Source of the DNA: Prostheceraeus crozeri
Lineage: Eukaryota > Platyhelminthes > Polycladida > Euryleptidae
Assembly: GCA_907163375.1 (NCBI GenBank)
Contig: CAJQUW010007067.1
Span: 1-64,000 of the forward strand
Length of the DNA: 64,000 nt
Direction: 5' to 3'
A program made the translations under genes and the position numbers. Positions 12,281-24,102 of this stretch are shown here, piece after piece. Below the pieces are notes generated by a model. The model was not told the origin of the DNA. It was given only the letters and a program-made list of their open reading frames with translations, and made no database searches. Position 1 is the stretch's first letter. The number at the start of each line of letters is the position of its first letter.

Positions 12281-12440
12281 AACATCGGTCCATTTAGAAA
12301 GTACAAAGTGGTCTATATAGTGCCTTTCAGGATAAAGTGATTTATAAATTTATGGGCCGGTTAAATGGTCCGAATATTTTCTACTTACCTTCAGATGTCT
12401 TCCCATACCGTACTAACCCCATACTTTATTTTACCAATTA

Positions 12441-12701
12441 CACTGTAAACTGTACACCGTTAAAAACAGCTAAAATAACCATTAAACTTCACAGAAAGGC
12501 TTCACAGAAAATATCCGTAAAGATCTGTTGAAATCATGACGTCACAACGTGATGAGTGATGACGTAACAGTTAAAATCCGTTCATATGAGAGAAAACAAG
12601 CGTCTGTTTTTACGCATATTAACAGTTCAGACTGTAAAAAACCGTGAAACAAATGTTAGCTGTTTATTTTAACGGATATTTAAGGTTTGCAGTTTGAAGT
12701 G
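12441..12701. mobile_element. 261-bp MITE with CACTGTAAACTG ends and TA flanks
   Basis: The left end is CACTGTAAACTG and the right end, reverse-complemented, is CACTTCAAACTG. Both are flanked by TA (12439-12440, 12702-12703). CCGTTAAAA and AGCTAA words recur inverted near the two ends. It has no protein. The TA flanks point to mobilisation by a Tc1/mariner-type transposase. It lies within the GGTCCG composite. Confidence 0.6.
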
Positions 12702-13230
12702 TAGACAGTTTGTCCTCGGTTGATTTGTCAATTTATATAAAATGTTTTGCAAAATGCCTGCAACTAAAATTACTGATGACAATATTAACTGTTTTTTTTC
12801 TACAGATTTTTCCAGTTCTAATGATTATTTGATAATTATGTACTTCATCCAGAATAAAATGAGCTTTAGATGACTTTGTCTGTCATTTCAATTTTCAAAG
12901 GAGGCATTTTGTCATCTGTGAAATATGCTCACAACACTGCTTATAAGTTCATCGGACCATTTTCTCCTTTGTCCTTCAAATACGCACCCATCCAGAAAAC
13001 GGACTGCATTTATTACTGCGAACCTTCATTAGTGCCATTTAAATGCGGACCTTATCCAGATTTTAAAAGGAAGTGCATCTTTCATGTAATTTTTCTTTGC
13101 ATTACTCTATAATTAGTTATTTTCTTGTCATATCTGGACAAATCATTTACGAAGAATGTGCAATACAGGAAATGTGTCGGATAAATTTCGGACCTTTCTT
13201 ATACGGACCCTTAATGTGGATCACTTTGCC

Positions 13231-16200
13231 TAACAGTGAATCCCAAGGAAGGTAAATTAAAATTGAGCTTATCTGTTTGCAAATCGCAAAAGTCCATCTA
13301 TCTGTCAAAAAAAGCAAACTGCTTTTCGATATTTTCTAACATTGACAAGCAAAAATTTGACCCACATGGGAAAAATGGACAGAACAAATCTTCCACTACT
13401 ACAGAATCAGTGGCAAATATGCCTCTCAAATATGTTCAATCTTTATCTCTGAACAAATACCGGAACAACATGCAAGTTCTATACATACAAAAATAGATAA
13501 GTGAGTACATAAGAATTCACATTTCTTGTCTACAATTATATATCTAAGAAAATAAGTCTGATTACAATCACAACAGAAATTGTACAAACGTGTAAATAGG
13601 ATGTCAATGTGAAGATGTTCTACATTTTCCATGACCCGAATCGTGTGAAGAAATAGCAAAAAATACGCGGGACAGATGACGATGACTTTAAGGTTCAATT
13701 TTAAGAAGTAATTTAAGGGATAAGTATTTTTTATCCCACTCGTGGTTGGTCAGATCACGAGATCGGTTGATATCCTCTAGTTGAAATGTTAACAGTCGTC
13801 TTTCCTCTCAACTACTTTCACTTGCGATTTTGAAGTCACTATCACCAGATCGCAGTTACCACTGGGTGCACCACGTACTTCTCAGTACTGCGACGGAAGC
13901 GGTCGATTTCTAGTGGAAACATAAGCGAACCTCATTCATATCGCTTCCAACGCCATCAATGTTTAATAACAATATATATATATATATATATAGGCCTATG
14001 TAAAAATGAACTGCCATTGCCATCAGTCATTGTTCTTTTATCCAGTGAATCAAAGCTTTCCAATCTTTGCATTTCCGATGTTCTGGATATCTAGGATGCA
14101 AATATAATAATGTCTTAGTCTTGCTGCATACGATGAGAGCATACGATGATAATGGAGTGGTCAAGCAAATTAAGAGGGAATGGATGGGAGAGAGAGAGAG
14201 TGAAAAATCAATTGCTACTCAGTAATCAATTGCTTTCATACTTTAAGCGTGTTGGAAGTAAGAACGTAATGAAAAGTAGTAGGCTACGATTCCACGGGAA
14301 ATCGACCGAATCCACCGCTGCCACGTCCGCTTCCGCATCCATTATGTAAAACTAATTCGATTTAGTTGCAATAAATGTCGGTATTTCATTCGACGATTAC
14401 GCCAGAATTTCAATGTTGCCTGTGAGCAGCGACATAAAATCAAGTCGAATAATGGGTCGCTTTGATGTGAGTTGAGACGTGATGACACGCAAGATGATAC
14501 CGCTTGATGTGAGGCTATCACTTTGAATTGAACTACATTATCTATATTCACGCAGCATTATGTACCTTGAATAGCTGAGCAAATCTGACTTCTCTTTTAT
14601 TCTGCTCCACATAAACCTTTGAATTTTGCCTCTATCAAGTTACAAATTTATGAATGTCCAATAATTAGTGCGAAATGTTTCGGAAAACAAAATAACACAT
14701 TAACTCCTTCATACATGCGTCGGGTCGATGAAAAAATGTTTTACAAGTACGAGGACATCAAAAATGAGACATTGTACAATATTCTCCACGTTCAGTTTCA
14801 TTACAAACTGAGAATAATACAATCAATGTTTCAAATGTTTATCTGGCGAATTTGAAAACATTTAACACTATTCATAACCACGAAAGTTAAAGAATCTCAA
14901 TTAAACATTTTTTACAAATCTTTGCTTTAGTTGTCAGAATATTAGAACTTTTGGGAGCAATCATCAATCAACTGCAATCGGAATGAAAAGCAATATTTTG
15001 ACAATGTCACGCAACATCCATCACATTTAATTTCTTTATGACTTCCTTTTCGAAAAGTCGTGAGAAATCATTCAAATTGAAATGTATAACTCAAACTGTG
15101 ATTGTCCGATAACCAAACAGTATTCTGATATATTCAAACACTTTTAGCTCACATTTCGTTCGTGATTTTGTTTTATTTTACAAATTAGAAGGGTATAGGT
15201 CGATTTTTACTAAGGTGCGGTGATTTTGGAATTCCACTTCTCAATTTTCTCTGCATTCAGAGCATTCAATTATTCACGAAAGGCAAATACATCTTTTGTA
15301 CGGCTGGAAATGTGATCAGTATCTAACATGATAAGCCTGGCCACTTAGCAAACTACTGACATACCCTACTATGAAAATATGCTTGTCGAACCGGCTCATT
15401 CAGTCCTTAGAGTTGGTAATATGGACGGAACGCTTCAGTGAATATGACGTATACGTTTATCTCGGCAATTCCACGAAAAGGGAGACATGGATCGGAAGAA
15501 ACTTGCTAAAAATGAATGAAAAGACACTTACTACAATAGTCTAAAGGACACTAAACCTAACTACACATGCACTTTGAAAACATAGCAAAGAAGTCAATAT
15601 CAAGTATGTACATTTGTTTATTGATATTTATATTAATAGTTTTTGCATAATAATTAATAGTAAACATTTTGTTAACTCAGGAAGCTTCAAAATTCATAAC
15701 TCGATGTTTTTCAATATTCAAAAGAAATTTCTTTTTATTAAGGAACGTAACTCTGTATTTTATAAGCCATTTGAATATTGAATCCCTTTGCGATAGGTTA
15801 TTATGAATTGCTGATTTGATTATCGTGTCCTTCTTTTATCGATGTCTTCATGATTTTCATGACTTGCTTCGCTCGTAAACGAAAATCAGAGCGACCTTGC
15901 ACAATTTTGCAGCTTTTTGACAAAAGTTTACTAGCCAGGCAAGCAATGTATAGTCGCTTAGTCACAAGAAGTGAGAATAATACCTTGATGTCAAGTTTCT
16001 GATTGAATAGTGACTGTAGTATGTCAAAGTTGTGAAGTAGAAACTTCTTATTGTTCAATGGCATCTGAAAAATGAATACCATCCTTACAAAAGTGAGCTC
16101 TCAAGACCTTTTGAGTATCAAGAGTTGCGTCTTCGGTTTTGAAAACTTTTCTTGACTTCTTGCACTGTCGACAACATCAATTATCTTGTCTCTATATTAC

Positions 16201-16828
16201 TTCTAATGACACAAATGGTTTCTCTTTTGAATGGAACCATTAATCGGTAGAATTATCTATGCTTCAGCTTAGTTTGGGCCGTAATGGAATTAATCACGGT
16301 AAATAACCGAGTGGTTTAAGCTTCATAAGATCTCCCAACAAACATGGAAGTAAAGCTAAGTTCTGAATTCTTACAAGCGCTAGCGGCTTGTTTTCAATTC
16401 GGCATCGCATTTGGGCCGGCGAGCATATCCTTGTCTTTCATACACATGGAAGTTTAGCTCTGAGGTAATTTTGAAGATATCTGCACAGTGCACACATAGG
16501 CTACATGTGTATAAATTAGCTGTCATTGTACATAGCGTCGTGCGCCCGAATATGTGAAGCTTGAAGAAATTTAAATGGCCGTCGACATCACTGACTAGAA
16601 AGGGATATGCATCAGCACGTTCGAAGCGATTTCCATATACTAGTGTCCAGCTGTTCGATATCTAAATGAGCAGAGTGCACAACTGTCCGCTGTCTGCAGT
16701 TCCACAATGCGAAGAATATCACATGTAGGCTATGTGTCAAATAAACATTGACTTAACTTTGATTAGTTGATTAAATTCACCGCACCCTAACGGATCGTGG
16801 AATGATACTAGTCTTCAACTATTTGAAA
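13231..16828. other. 3' flank of the GPCR gene; nothing recognised
   Basis: This stretch lies downstream of the minus-strand GPCR exon. It has a (TA)n run at 13972-13992 and unfamiliar open frames (86 codons at 13236-13496 plus, 90 at 13426-13698 minus, 78 at 14619-14855 plus, 93 at 15801-16082 minus). I found no AATAAA within about 400 bp of the GPCR stop on the minus strand, so its 3' end cannot be set. Confidence 0.4.
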
Positions 16829-17684
16829 TCATGTAGTTCTGAACACAGTGCTATATGAATGTTCACGGTTTCTGGTGATCATAGACCGTCTCGTGTTTAC
16901 TCCTGGCAAGGCAACCGTTTGAGTGGTATCCATACATTGATCTCGTGAACCATTTCGACCGCAACAACACAGAAGAGCTGCTTTAAACTTACTTCTAAAC
17001 CTATAAGAGAATACGCTATATAGAATAGGGTTCGCTGCAGAGTTCGCATAAGCCATCATAATTGCAGCGACACGAAAAACTGCACTCTGCACAAACGGCT
17101 TGCTATTTACTGTGTTATACAGAAGTGGTACCGCCATCGGTGAAAAACAGATGAAATAAACTAAGAGACAAGCGATTAACATCTTCACAACTTGTTTCCT
17201 TGCCTCGATAGCTCGATCCTGAGCAGATTTGGAAATACCGTTTCTTTTCTCCGAGCCTTTTGTGATGTCGGTCTTGCCACTGTTTTGGTCGGTGTGACTG
17301 CTTAGGGCTCTCATACTGTGCGCCTCCGTGTTTGTTCGTTTTGATCTCTGATCTCCTGACGTATTTCTAAGTTGTCTTCGCGAAAAAAACAAAGTTCTGG
17401 CAATCTGAATGTAAAGTACAATCTGCAGAGTCATTGGTGCCAAATAGCACATGATATATTGAAAATAGTGGTATATAAGCCATCCTCGCATATGGTCATC
17501 GCGTGAAGTAACGGCGAATATTTTGACGCAGACTTCTTGACCGTGCATGCAGACAGTTCTGAGAAATATCAACTCGGGTATTCCGAAAACCATCGCTGCG
17601 ATCCAAATAATGACGATAACAATGACAGTACGTGTCCGACGACACCAAATATGGGCTCTCATCGCATGGACGATGGCAATATAT
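16829..17684 (-). CDS. Rhodopsin-family GPCR, last exon (TM4-TM7), partial
   Basis: This exon encodes the C-terminal 284 residues of a seven-helix receptor of the plasma membrane, likely a peptide receptor. The frame opens after a splice acceptor (TTTTCTATCTTTACAG, ending at 17685) and begins with YIAIVHAM, the Y of the TM3 DRY motif; the first base of the exon completes a codon split by the intron. TM4 is about residues 19-41, extracellular loop 2 holds C45 and C52 for the disulfide, TM5 is about 70-94, a basic Ser/Thr-rich third loop runs 95-164, and TM6 is about 165-189 with CFSP at 179-182. TM7 ends with NSAANPILY (214-222), the NPxxY motif, then RFRSKFK and a CCC cluster (239-241) suited to palmitoylation. 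Exons for TM1-TM3 were not found upstream on the minus strand and may lie beyond the window. The subfamily is not determined. Confidence 0.9.
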
Positions 17685-17700
17685 CTGTAAAGATAGAAAA
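17685..17700 (-). promoter_or_regulatory. 3' splice site of the GPCR exon
   Basis: On the minus strand the intron ends TTTTCTATCTTTACAG just before the codon completing DR-Y. The pyrimidine tract is only about 16 bases long, and the inserted MITE starts at 17708. Branch-point sequence must therefore come partly or wholly from the MITE end, whose own GATTTACAG is a possible competing acceptor. Confidence 0.75.
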
Positions 17701-17709
17701 CAATATGTA

Positions 17710-18742
17710 CACTGTAAATCGCTGGAAACGAAAATTACATACAAACATATATCAAAATCACATACAATTTGAAACTAGCATTAGATATCAGATTCTCGTA
17801 TGTTTACAGAAATCTGGTATGTTTTTCATGCAAAATCTCACTTTCTTTCGTATGTGATTGATATGTAGCGATAAGAACTATTCTATCAGTGACTGGCTGT
17901 TTTAAAATGAAACACGAGTTGTTGGTATGTTTTATATACGGGACCCGATGCAAATTCAACGTCATTCGTACGTCTCTCGTATGTACAGCTCTACGTCACA
18001 TATCAATATATATATATATATATATATATATTACATACTGCTGTCAAATAACTTTTTTCAGTGAAACCAGGCGTGAATATTTCTTTGTGATAGTGTGGTA
18101 TTTAACTAAGTAAGATTTACTGTGAATTTTATGCTCTACGAGTATGTCGTCGTTGCTATTTGTCTAGTAACATTAACAGGACGCTTGGTTAGCTCTACTT
18201 TATGAACCAAGTTGATTGACATCATTTCATTCAAACGATTTTAGTCGTGGAATCATGTTGACTTATAAGTCATAATATCACAAGCACAAAGATTTTTGAT
18301 TTCATGAATTATAATGAAATATGAAATATTATGTGTTTTCATTTCGGATTGATAATATGCTTAATTTCAAAATTACATAATGCATAAACGTTGATGGTTG
18401 AATACTTATTGATTATTCATGAAATGCCTTAGACTCACATGTATTAAAATTGAATTCAGTATTGAAAGTATGACTCTTGAATGTCATTATCGCACTACTT
18501 ACAAAACAGTAGTAAGTCCATGGAACATTAGTGTGATCTTTATTGATAAAAGGCCTTAAATCAACATATTTTAGACATAAATGATGCTTTCCTTTAACAT
18601 TGTGCTGGTATGGCTTTAGCATGTAGAGCATACTACACTTGAAATAACACACGAAAAGCATGGAAATAGATACAGAAATATACCAAAGAAATATTTTGGT
18701 ATGCATCCTTCGCATGTGATTGGCATTGAGCGATTTACAGTG
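17710..18742. mobile_element. MITE family C, copy 1 (1033 bp) in the GPCR intron
   Basis: The terminal inverted repeat is CACTGTAAATCGCT, flanked by TA on both sides (17708-17709, 18743-18744). Subterminal words such as CGTATGTGATTG recur inside (about 17850, and as GCATGTGATTG near 18713). Copies 2 and 3 lie at 25304-25675 and 28163-28855. A (TA)n run sits at 18005-18032. No transposase is encoded; the frames inside (74 and 115 codons) are chance. The element lies within the GPCR intron, its end 24 bp from the exon. Confidence 0.85.
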
Positions 18743-18744
18743 TA

Positions 18745-20952
18745 TTGGAATTAAGAACATTTTGTTGGAGTGAATCAGTGAAAGGCCGATATTGCATGAC
18801 GATGAATGAAAGACAAGGCAACTGCTTTATGGCAGAAAAGAAATTCTTCCGCGAGGCCTTTCGACAGCAGAAAGAAAGTGAGTACGATTCACAGTCGAAA
18901 GTCAATTAGTCAATGGCAATGCCAGTGTCATCACTGGCTGCTTTTGCATCTCGAGGCGAGAAATGTCAGACACCGTCCTCAAGAGCAGTCAGTGATGACA
19001 CGCGTGAAGTGCACTCACTCTCCTTTACTCTGTGTTTAAGCGCCTTACCATTCTGTTTCTGCACATGCGGTGCATCGATTAAGCTCTTGAGCCCCGATGA
19101 CATGCGGTGTACGTCATGCGGGCACCTGCGAAAGTGTTCGACTACCAGCTGACAACACTAGCCACATGACGCGCACTGCAAGTCATCGATGCATTATGTT
19201 CCCATTCTACACTCAGCATAAGGTGAGTTGTAGTTATGAACGAGCTTCGGGCTCAAAAGGTTGACGATAGTCGTCAAAGGCCTCGTGAAATAGTTAATTC
19301 CATATGATGAAGCAGTTGTTTTGTCTTTCATTCATTGCCAATAAGAGCATTTGACGACTCTGAAGAGCGAGAGAGTGATTATGGGCATGCGACAATCCTA
19401 ATAAGACCGGGTCAAATCTCAGAAAGAATGATGATCTTTAGCGTATTTTAAACATTCTTTCATGTTTAATTTTAATGTTTTAATTGTTGATTCAAATAAT
19501 TAATAGCTACATGCTTCATGACTATACGCAAACGAAAATTTGATGCCATGTAATGCACGTTGTTCTAGCAACATGACGATTCTAGGTATAGCATTCACAT
19601 TTTAATAACGAAATTGAAAATGTAGGCATAGAGCATTGATTCATTTTAACTTTCGAAAACAAGTAGCAGAGTATACATGCATGGATGGAAGAGCATCATA
19701 GGTGCCTTTTTTTAAATTGCTATTAATAGAATCAAGATAAACAAGTTGGTCAAAACCTCCACTGGAAAGCAAAAACACTAAATTTATTGCACAAGATGTA
19801 TGTTGAGCCTGTTGAGCACCAAGTCACTACCGAGCTAGTTAGTAGTGTTGACAGCGCCAATGTCAAAACATCAGTGCATATGACGCACCATTGTTCACAA
19901 CTTGATCTCGAGTAGGCCACATGGACAATAACATTTCGAGCATGGTCTGACGCTCAATGTATACCAATAAACTTGCATTAAAATCAAACTTGGTCAAACT
20001 TGATTTAAATAGTTTTCCACATTCATAATCGTCTGAGATGTATTATAATTAATTTTTTCATGCTTCTATTACTTTTCAACTAATTGCGCCATTGGTTTAA
20101 GAAAGAAAGAAGTAAATGAATAAAAGAAAGAATGCGGTATAAGTTGGCATTTGCGCCTAGCGAAATGAGGACACACTATCGATCGACAAAAGTTCAGTTT
20201 TCCATATTTCAATTTGTTCAGCTTGTTCAGATACGGTCATATTCCAGTTATCAATCTCATAGAGGCGTGAAGAATATACTAGGAATATGTATGCTCGATA
20301 TAATCAAACATAAATGATTCTTTTCATTAGGCGCCATAAAAAATATTCATGCTTTTGTTAATTAACAAAGAATAATTAAAGAAAGTGACACATTTTTGGA
20401 ATGGAATATTATTGCTACTATCAGCAAAAATTCGTTCAAATGATTAGGTAGAGAAAGATAAACTAGCGCTACAGAAGTTTTTTCTGCCTTCGATGCAACT
20501 CAGCAAACAAGAACAATGCACTGAGCGACCAGAGGCAATATTTCAAGAGACGGAATTCGCAGCGCATGGGAAATTTAAATGACATTTGTTTCATAGATCA
20601 GAGCGGAATCAATGGACAGAATAGTTTTTCTCTTCCTTCGTAAATGGAACGCAAAGTACATCACAGTATCAGTATTAGGAATGAGTTTTTTCTGCTTCGC
20701 TTTCTTAAGACGTCTGAATAGTTCACATAAATACAATGCTAAGGAAAGGTTGCCAATGCCAGAGTGTGAATAAGTTGGCCTGGTAGTAATCAGAACCATA
20801 GAAATCTTACTTTTCCCGCTATTTCAGATGATGGGACTCATAGAAAAGAACAAGACCATAAAAATCTACTTCTGTGGGATGACAAGAATGGACAATAATT
20901 ATTTTCTGATGATAATTTCAGGTAAACACAATAATAGTGTTCAGGATACATC
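18745..20952. other. Possible GPCR intron; CpG-richer block at 18800-19225
   Basis: If the GPCR gene continues upstream on minus, this is intron. Bases 18800-19225 are CG-richer and hold two overlapping plus-strand frames (77 and 79 codons) of no known family, and AAGGTGAGT, a good plus-strand splice donor, at about 19220-19228. It could be the first exon of an unseen plus-strand gene or a regulatory region. The remainder is AT-rich with nothing recognised. Confidence 0.35.
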
Positions 20953-21491
20953 AGTGTTTTATCCAGCACTGTTTTTTTTGGTGGGAGGGACTTTCCCCCT
21001 AAATGTCAGAATTCCCCCTATGATGGAAGACATAAAAGCTAAAATGAGATTTTATAGTACAATGGCTATTTTTCTACATTATGTAAAAGTGCTAAGGAAT
21101 TCAGGGAAAGTGTATATACGCACATGTGAATGTAATTAATGATGTAGTGTAATGATAATGATGATTAATTGATGTGAATTATAGTGACGATCAAATAAAT
21201 AATTTTCAGACAATAAAGTAATCAATAATCTGTAACAAGTGATTAGTTAGAAGTCACAATTCAAAAACATTTCTATCGTCTCGAAATGACAGGCCTAAAA
21301 TAGGCGTACTTATATAGGCATGTTTTTGAAGTGTTCATGAGCAGATCAGATCAGTGACATGTCATATGTAGAGGCCCATTTATATTGTACATAAGGAATT
21401 ACAATTTCTCATTGCCTGATGAGATGCATGAACTTTCAGAACCCCCTTAAGCAAAATTCCCCCTGAACCACTAGGAGTGGATGAAACACTG
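20953..21491. mobile_element. hAT-like MITE with CAGTGTTT ends
   Basis: The ends are CAGTGTTTTATCCA and, from the right, CAGTGTTTCATCCA. The flanking 8-bp repeats GGATACAT and GGATACAC differ at one base, as expected for a hAT insertion. Runs of C (TTCCCCCTAAAT, TTCCCCCTATG, ACCCCCTTAAG, TTCCCCCTGAA) lie just inside both ends. No transposase is present. Confidence 0.75.
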
Positions 21492-22150
21492 GGATACACA
21501 CAGTTAGCGTTCAAGGATATACACAACAATAGTCCTTCATGCATTCCTGTGACAGAAGAATTTGATGCGGTGAAAGGCAGCCAAGCTTGTAGACAAGGAA
21601 TCGATTTTTTCAGAAAAATTGATGAAGGAATTCTTAAGTGGATTAACTTTATAACCCTTTATCTTGAAAGCGTTGAAAATACCGTTAGCTGGGTGCCAGG
21701 CTAATGCACTAGAAGAAATTCTAGCAAATCAGATTAGTTGGGCTGCAAAGATTATTTCAAACCAGTATTGTAGCAATTTTAGGAATTACAATCTTCTTGA
21801 GCCGTCAAAAAGGAAAGTCCGGTCGGGGATCGATCTCATAGTCATATTCCAATAAGGCACCGCATAACATAACAATAACCATTGAACAATAACATGAACT
21901 ATACCTTTTTTTGAAAAGTAATATACCATACGATATAAATAATTTAAATTTTTAGAAATTATAGCGTTTCCTGAGGAAAAAGAAAAGCAGCGCTCGAATG
22001 AGACGACACTAAAGCTCAGAAAGATATCGAACATGATATTTTGAGGAACTGGTAGGCACAAGAATTCTTTCTTTCCATCTTGCGCATCGTGCTCTTCGGA
22101 ACTTTGACTTAGCGCCTCCTTTTACATCTTTTTTATCATTCTCTTTATAT
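21492..22150. other. No gene recognised
   Basis: Frames of 75 and 63 codons on plus and 91 codons on minus show no known domain. No repeat was matched within the window. Confidence 0.4.
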
Positions 22151-22722
22151 TATTGGGGGGTAATTGGTTGGACGTCCACGAGTCCTTACGGTCTAGGTTG
22201 TTTGCGACCCCCTTTTTGGACTACCTGCCTGGTGGCGCTCGTAGGTCGTACCCCCTGGATACTACGAACTCAACTTGCAAGCAGTAGTAACTAACACAAC
22301 CATGGTATCCCGCGCATTGGAACATCTCTGATGGGACGGAGAAGGCTACTCCTGTAAACCGGGGTGGATCAGGCTCGCTCAGTCTTGAGACTTACTGATC
22401 TATGGGTCCAATCCCTATTGTTAATTGGTTGGCGGCAGGAAGGGCATCCGGCTGTAAAATCTGGCCAAATATTATTTGAAATGTTTTCCTCAATAATCTC
22501 GAATGAGGCTAGAGCGTCCCCTGCAAGTGACGCGTCCCATTCTCGCCCGGTGGATCGAAAAATGGACGAGGGCTACCATGTAAGGACCCGCGCACGTGGC
22601 TAAAGAACCAAGTGAGTTTTCTGAAAGTAACTGCATGGAATGTTGGCACAATGACAGCTAGATCTATGGAAGTGGCTGATGTCTTGAGGAGGAGAAAGGT
22701 GGACATTGCCTAGGCCGCCCCC
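22151..22722 (+). mobile_element. RTE-like LINE, 5' leader and start of endonuclease
   Basis: A GC-rich leader, including GGAAGGGCATCCGGCTG as in many RTE-like elements, leads into a reading frame LKVTAWNVGTMTARSMEVAD then VLRRRKVDIA followed by a stop at about 22710. TAWNVGTMT and the RRRKVDIA segment are the N-terminal signature of the apurinic-type endonuclease of RTE-like LINEs. Only about 30 residues remain before the similarity ends. The left limit is approximate. The RTE-like tail at 62270-62794 could be of the same family, but the two pieces do not overlap. Confidence 0.7.
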
Positions 22723-22779
22723 TTCACTGGACAAGACCTTTCAAGGTGAGCTGAGCTTATATGTTTTATGAGCTGGCGC

Positions 22780-23220
22780 CATAGAGTAGGGATATATATA
22801 GGTAGAGTGTCGACTCAAAAAGTATCTGTATACAGTGAAAATTTTTTTTGAAAACCATTTACATCTTTCAAAGTTAAATGAAATCATTGTCTTTCATTAT
22901 GTGATTTTCTGTCAGTTGCAGGTGGCCTGTGATATGATCACGCTGAAGAAAATACTCCTGAGGTTGAGCATGAAATTAATAGGAACCCATCGAATTGCTA
23001 ATTTAGCAAACATTAAATCTCCAAGGCAGTCATGAGAATCTGTGAAATACCATAATTCCTTCTGCATTACAATCATGATCACTCAATTCTGTTGTAATTT
23101 CTGCAAAACTACAAAAATTTCCATATCTCACATTTAATGAAAAAGACCACCTGTATCTTCCTTGAGTTCATTTAATAAAATCGAAAGTGTATACACTCTA
23201 CCTAATATACCGACTCTATG
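22780..23220. mobile_element. hAT-like MITE, CATAGAGT family, copy 2
   Basis: The ends are CATAGAGTAGGGATATATAT and, from the right, CATAGAGTCGGTATATTAGG. The flanking 8-mers GCTGGCGC and GCTTGTGC match at six of eight positions, so the duplication has decayed. The internal sequence matches copies 1 and 3 (ATACAGTGAA near the left end, AATCGAAAGTGTAT near the right). At 441 bp it is the shortest copy. It has no protein. Confidence 0.8.
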
Positions 23221-23943
23221 GCTTGTGCGACTAATCATAACACAAACAGATGCTGGTTTCTTAAAAAAGGCTATTAGCCACGTCTGTTTATCTTTGAATA
23301 AATGCTAATAATTATTGTTGCCGCAAGTACAGAGAATTTTTAAGTTCTAGTTCAGAGAAAATTTAGTGAAGAAATATAAGAAATTGCATAATTGAAAGAA
23401 TTCTAAAATAAAATGGATAATCATCAATGCTGCAGATAATGTCATGTCTGCTTATTTGCATCTCAGATCCCTCATGCAGAAATCAAATGCTATGTTTTAA
23501 CAGGGTTTGGTGTCTTTATTCTCAGCCGCCAATCGCTCATGTGGAGGATTCGAAATCAACACATGCGTGATAAAAATGGAGAATTAGCTTCCTTTTATAT
23601 TAATCAATCGAATCGTCACGTACTGATCACGCGTTATGCACAAAATTGAAATGATTGAGATGTTAATTGCTTTCCTGTGATATCAAAACTAATAGATGGC
23701 TAATTATCACAAAAAACAGCACTTTGAAAGTTTTTCAATAAAAGTGCAGCTAGATCAACTAGAACATTGCCCATTTGTTGCAACCAATGATTTATAATCC
23801 AAGGATATTCAATTATTTAGATTTATCTTCAAAATTTTCTTCAAACAATGCTGTTTGAATGTGCAAATTGCTGATTGAATTGATCAATAACCAATTTGTA
23901 TATGAGAATATAATTAATACTTTTTATTTACTCTTTCACTTAT
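23221..23943. other. No gene recognised
   Basis: AT-rich sequence between a MITE and a purine microsatellite; nothing identified. Confidence 0.4.
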
Positions 23944-24102
23944 GGAGAGAGAGCGAGAGCGAGAGGGAGAGAGAAAGAGAGGGAGGGAGAGAGAGACAGA
24001 GGGAAAGAGAGAGAGATACAGAGGGAGAGAGAGAGAGAAGAGAGAGAGAAAGAGGGAGAGAGAGAGAGAAAGAAAGAGACAGAGAAGGAAAGAGAGAGAG
24101 AG
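23944..24102 (+). repeat. (GA)n-rich purine tract, about 160 bp
   Basis: Imperfect GAGA, GGGA, GACA and AAAGAGA repeats form a nearly pure purine strand. Frames through it would encode only Glu/Arg or Ser/Leu runs and are not genes. Confidence 0.95.

Larger units (their letters stand above)
11760..13230. mobile_element. Composite inverted-repeat element with GGTCCG words
   Basis: GGTCCG-type words occur in one orientation in the left part (about 11763, 11800, 12287, 12353, 12371) and as CGGACC-type words in the right part (about 12953, 13044, 13190, 13205). They sit in similar contexts: GGTCCGCATTTA on the left, and TAAATGCGGACC-like on the right. Inverted ends with repeated binding-site-like words are typical of some DNA transposons. 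Two MITEs lie inside (11821-12280 and 12441-12701). The outer limits are approximate and no target duplication was identified, so the call is tentative. No transposase was seen. Confidence 0.45.

Noticed and set aside
16829-17662. GPCR as a complete 277-residue protein starting at the ATG at 17662
   Set aside because: The frame continues upstream to a good splice acceptor and supplies the Y of DRY followed by IAIVHA; a protein starting at that ATG would lack TM1-TM3.
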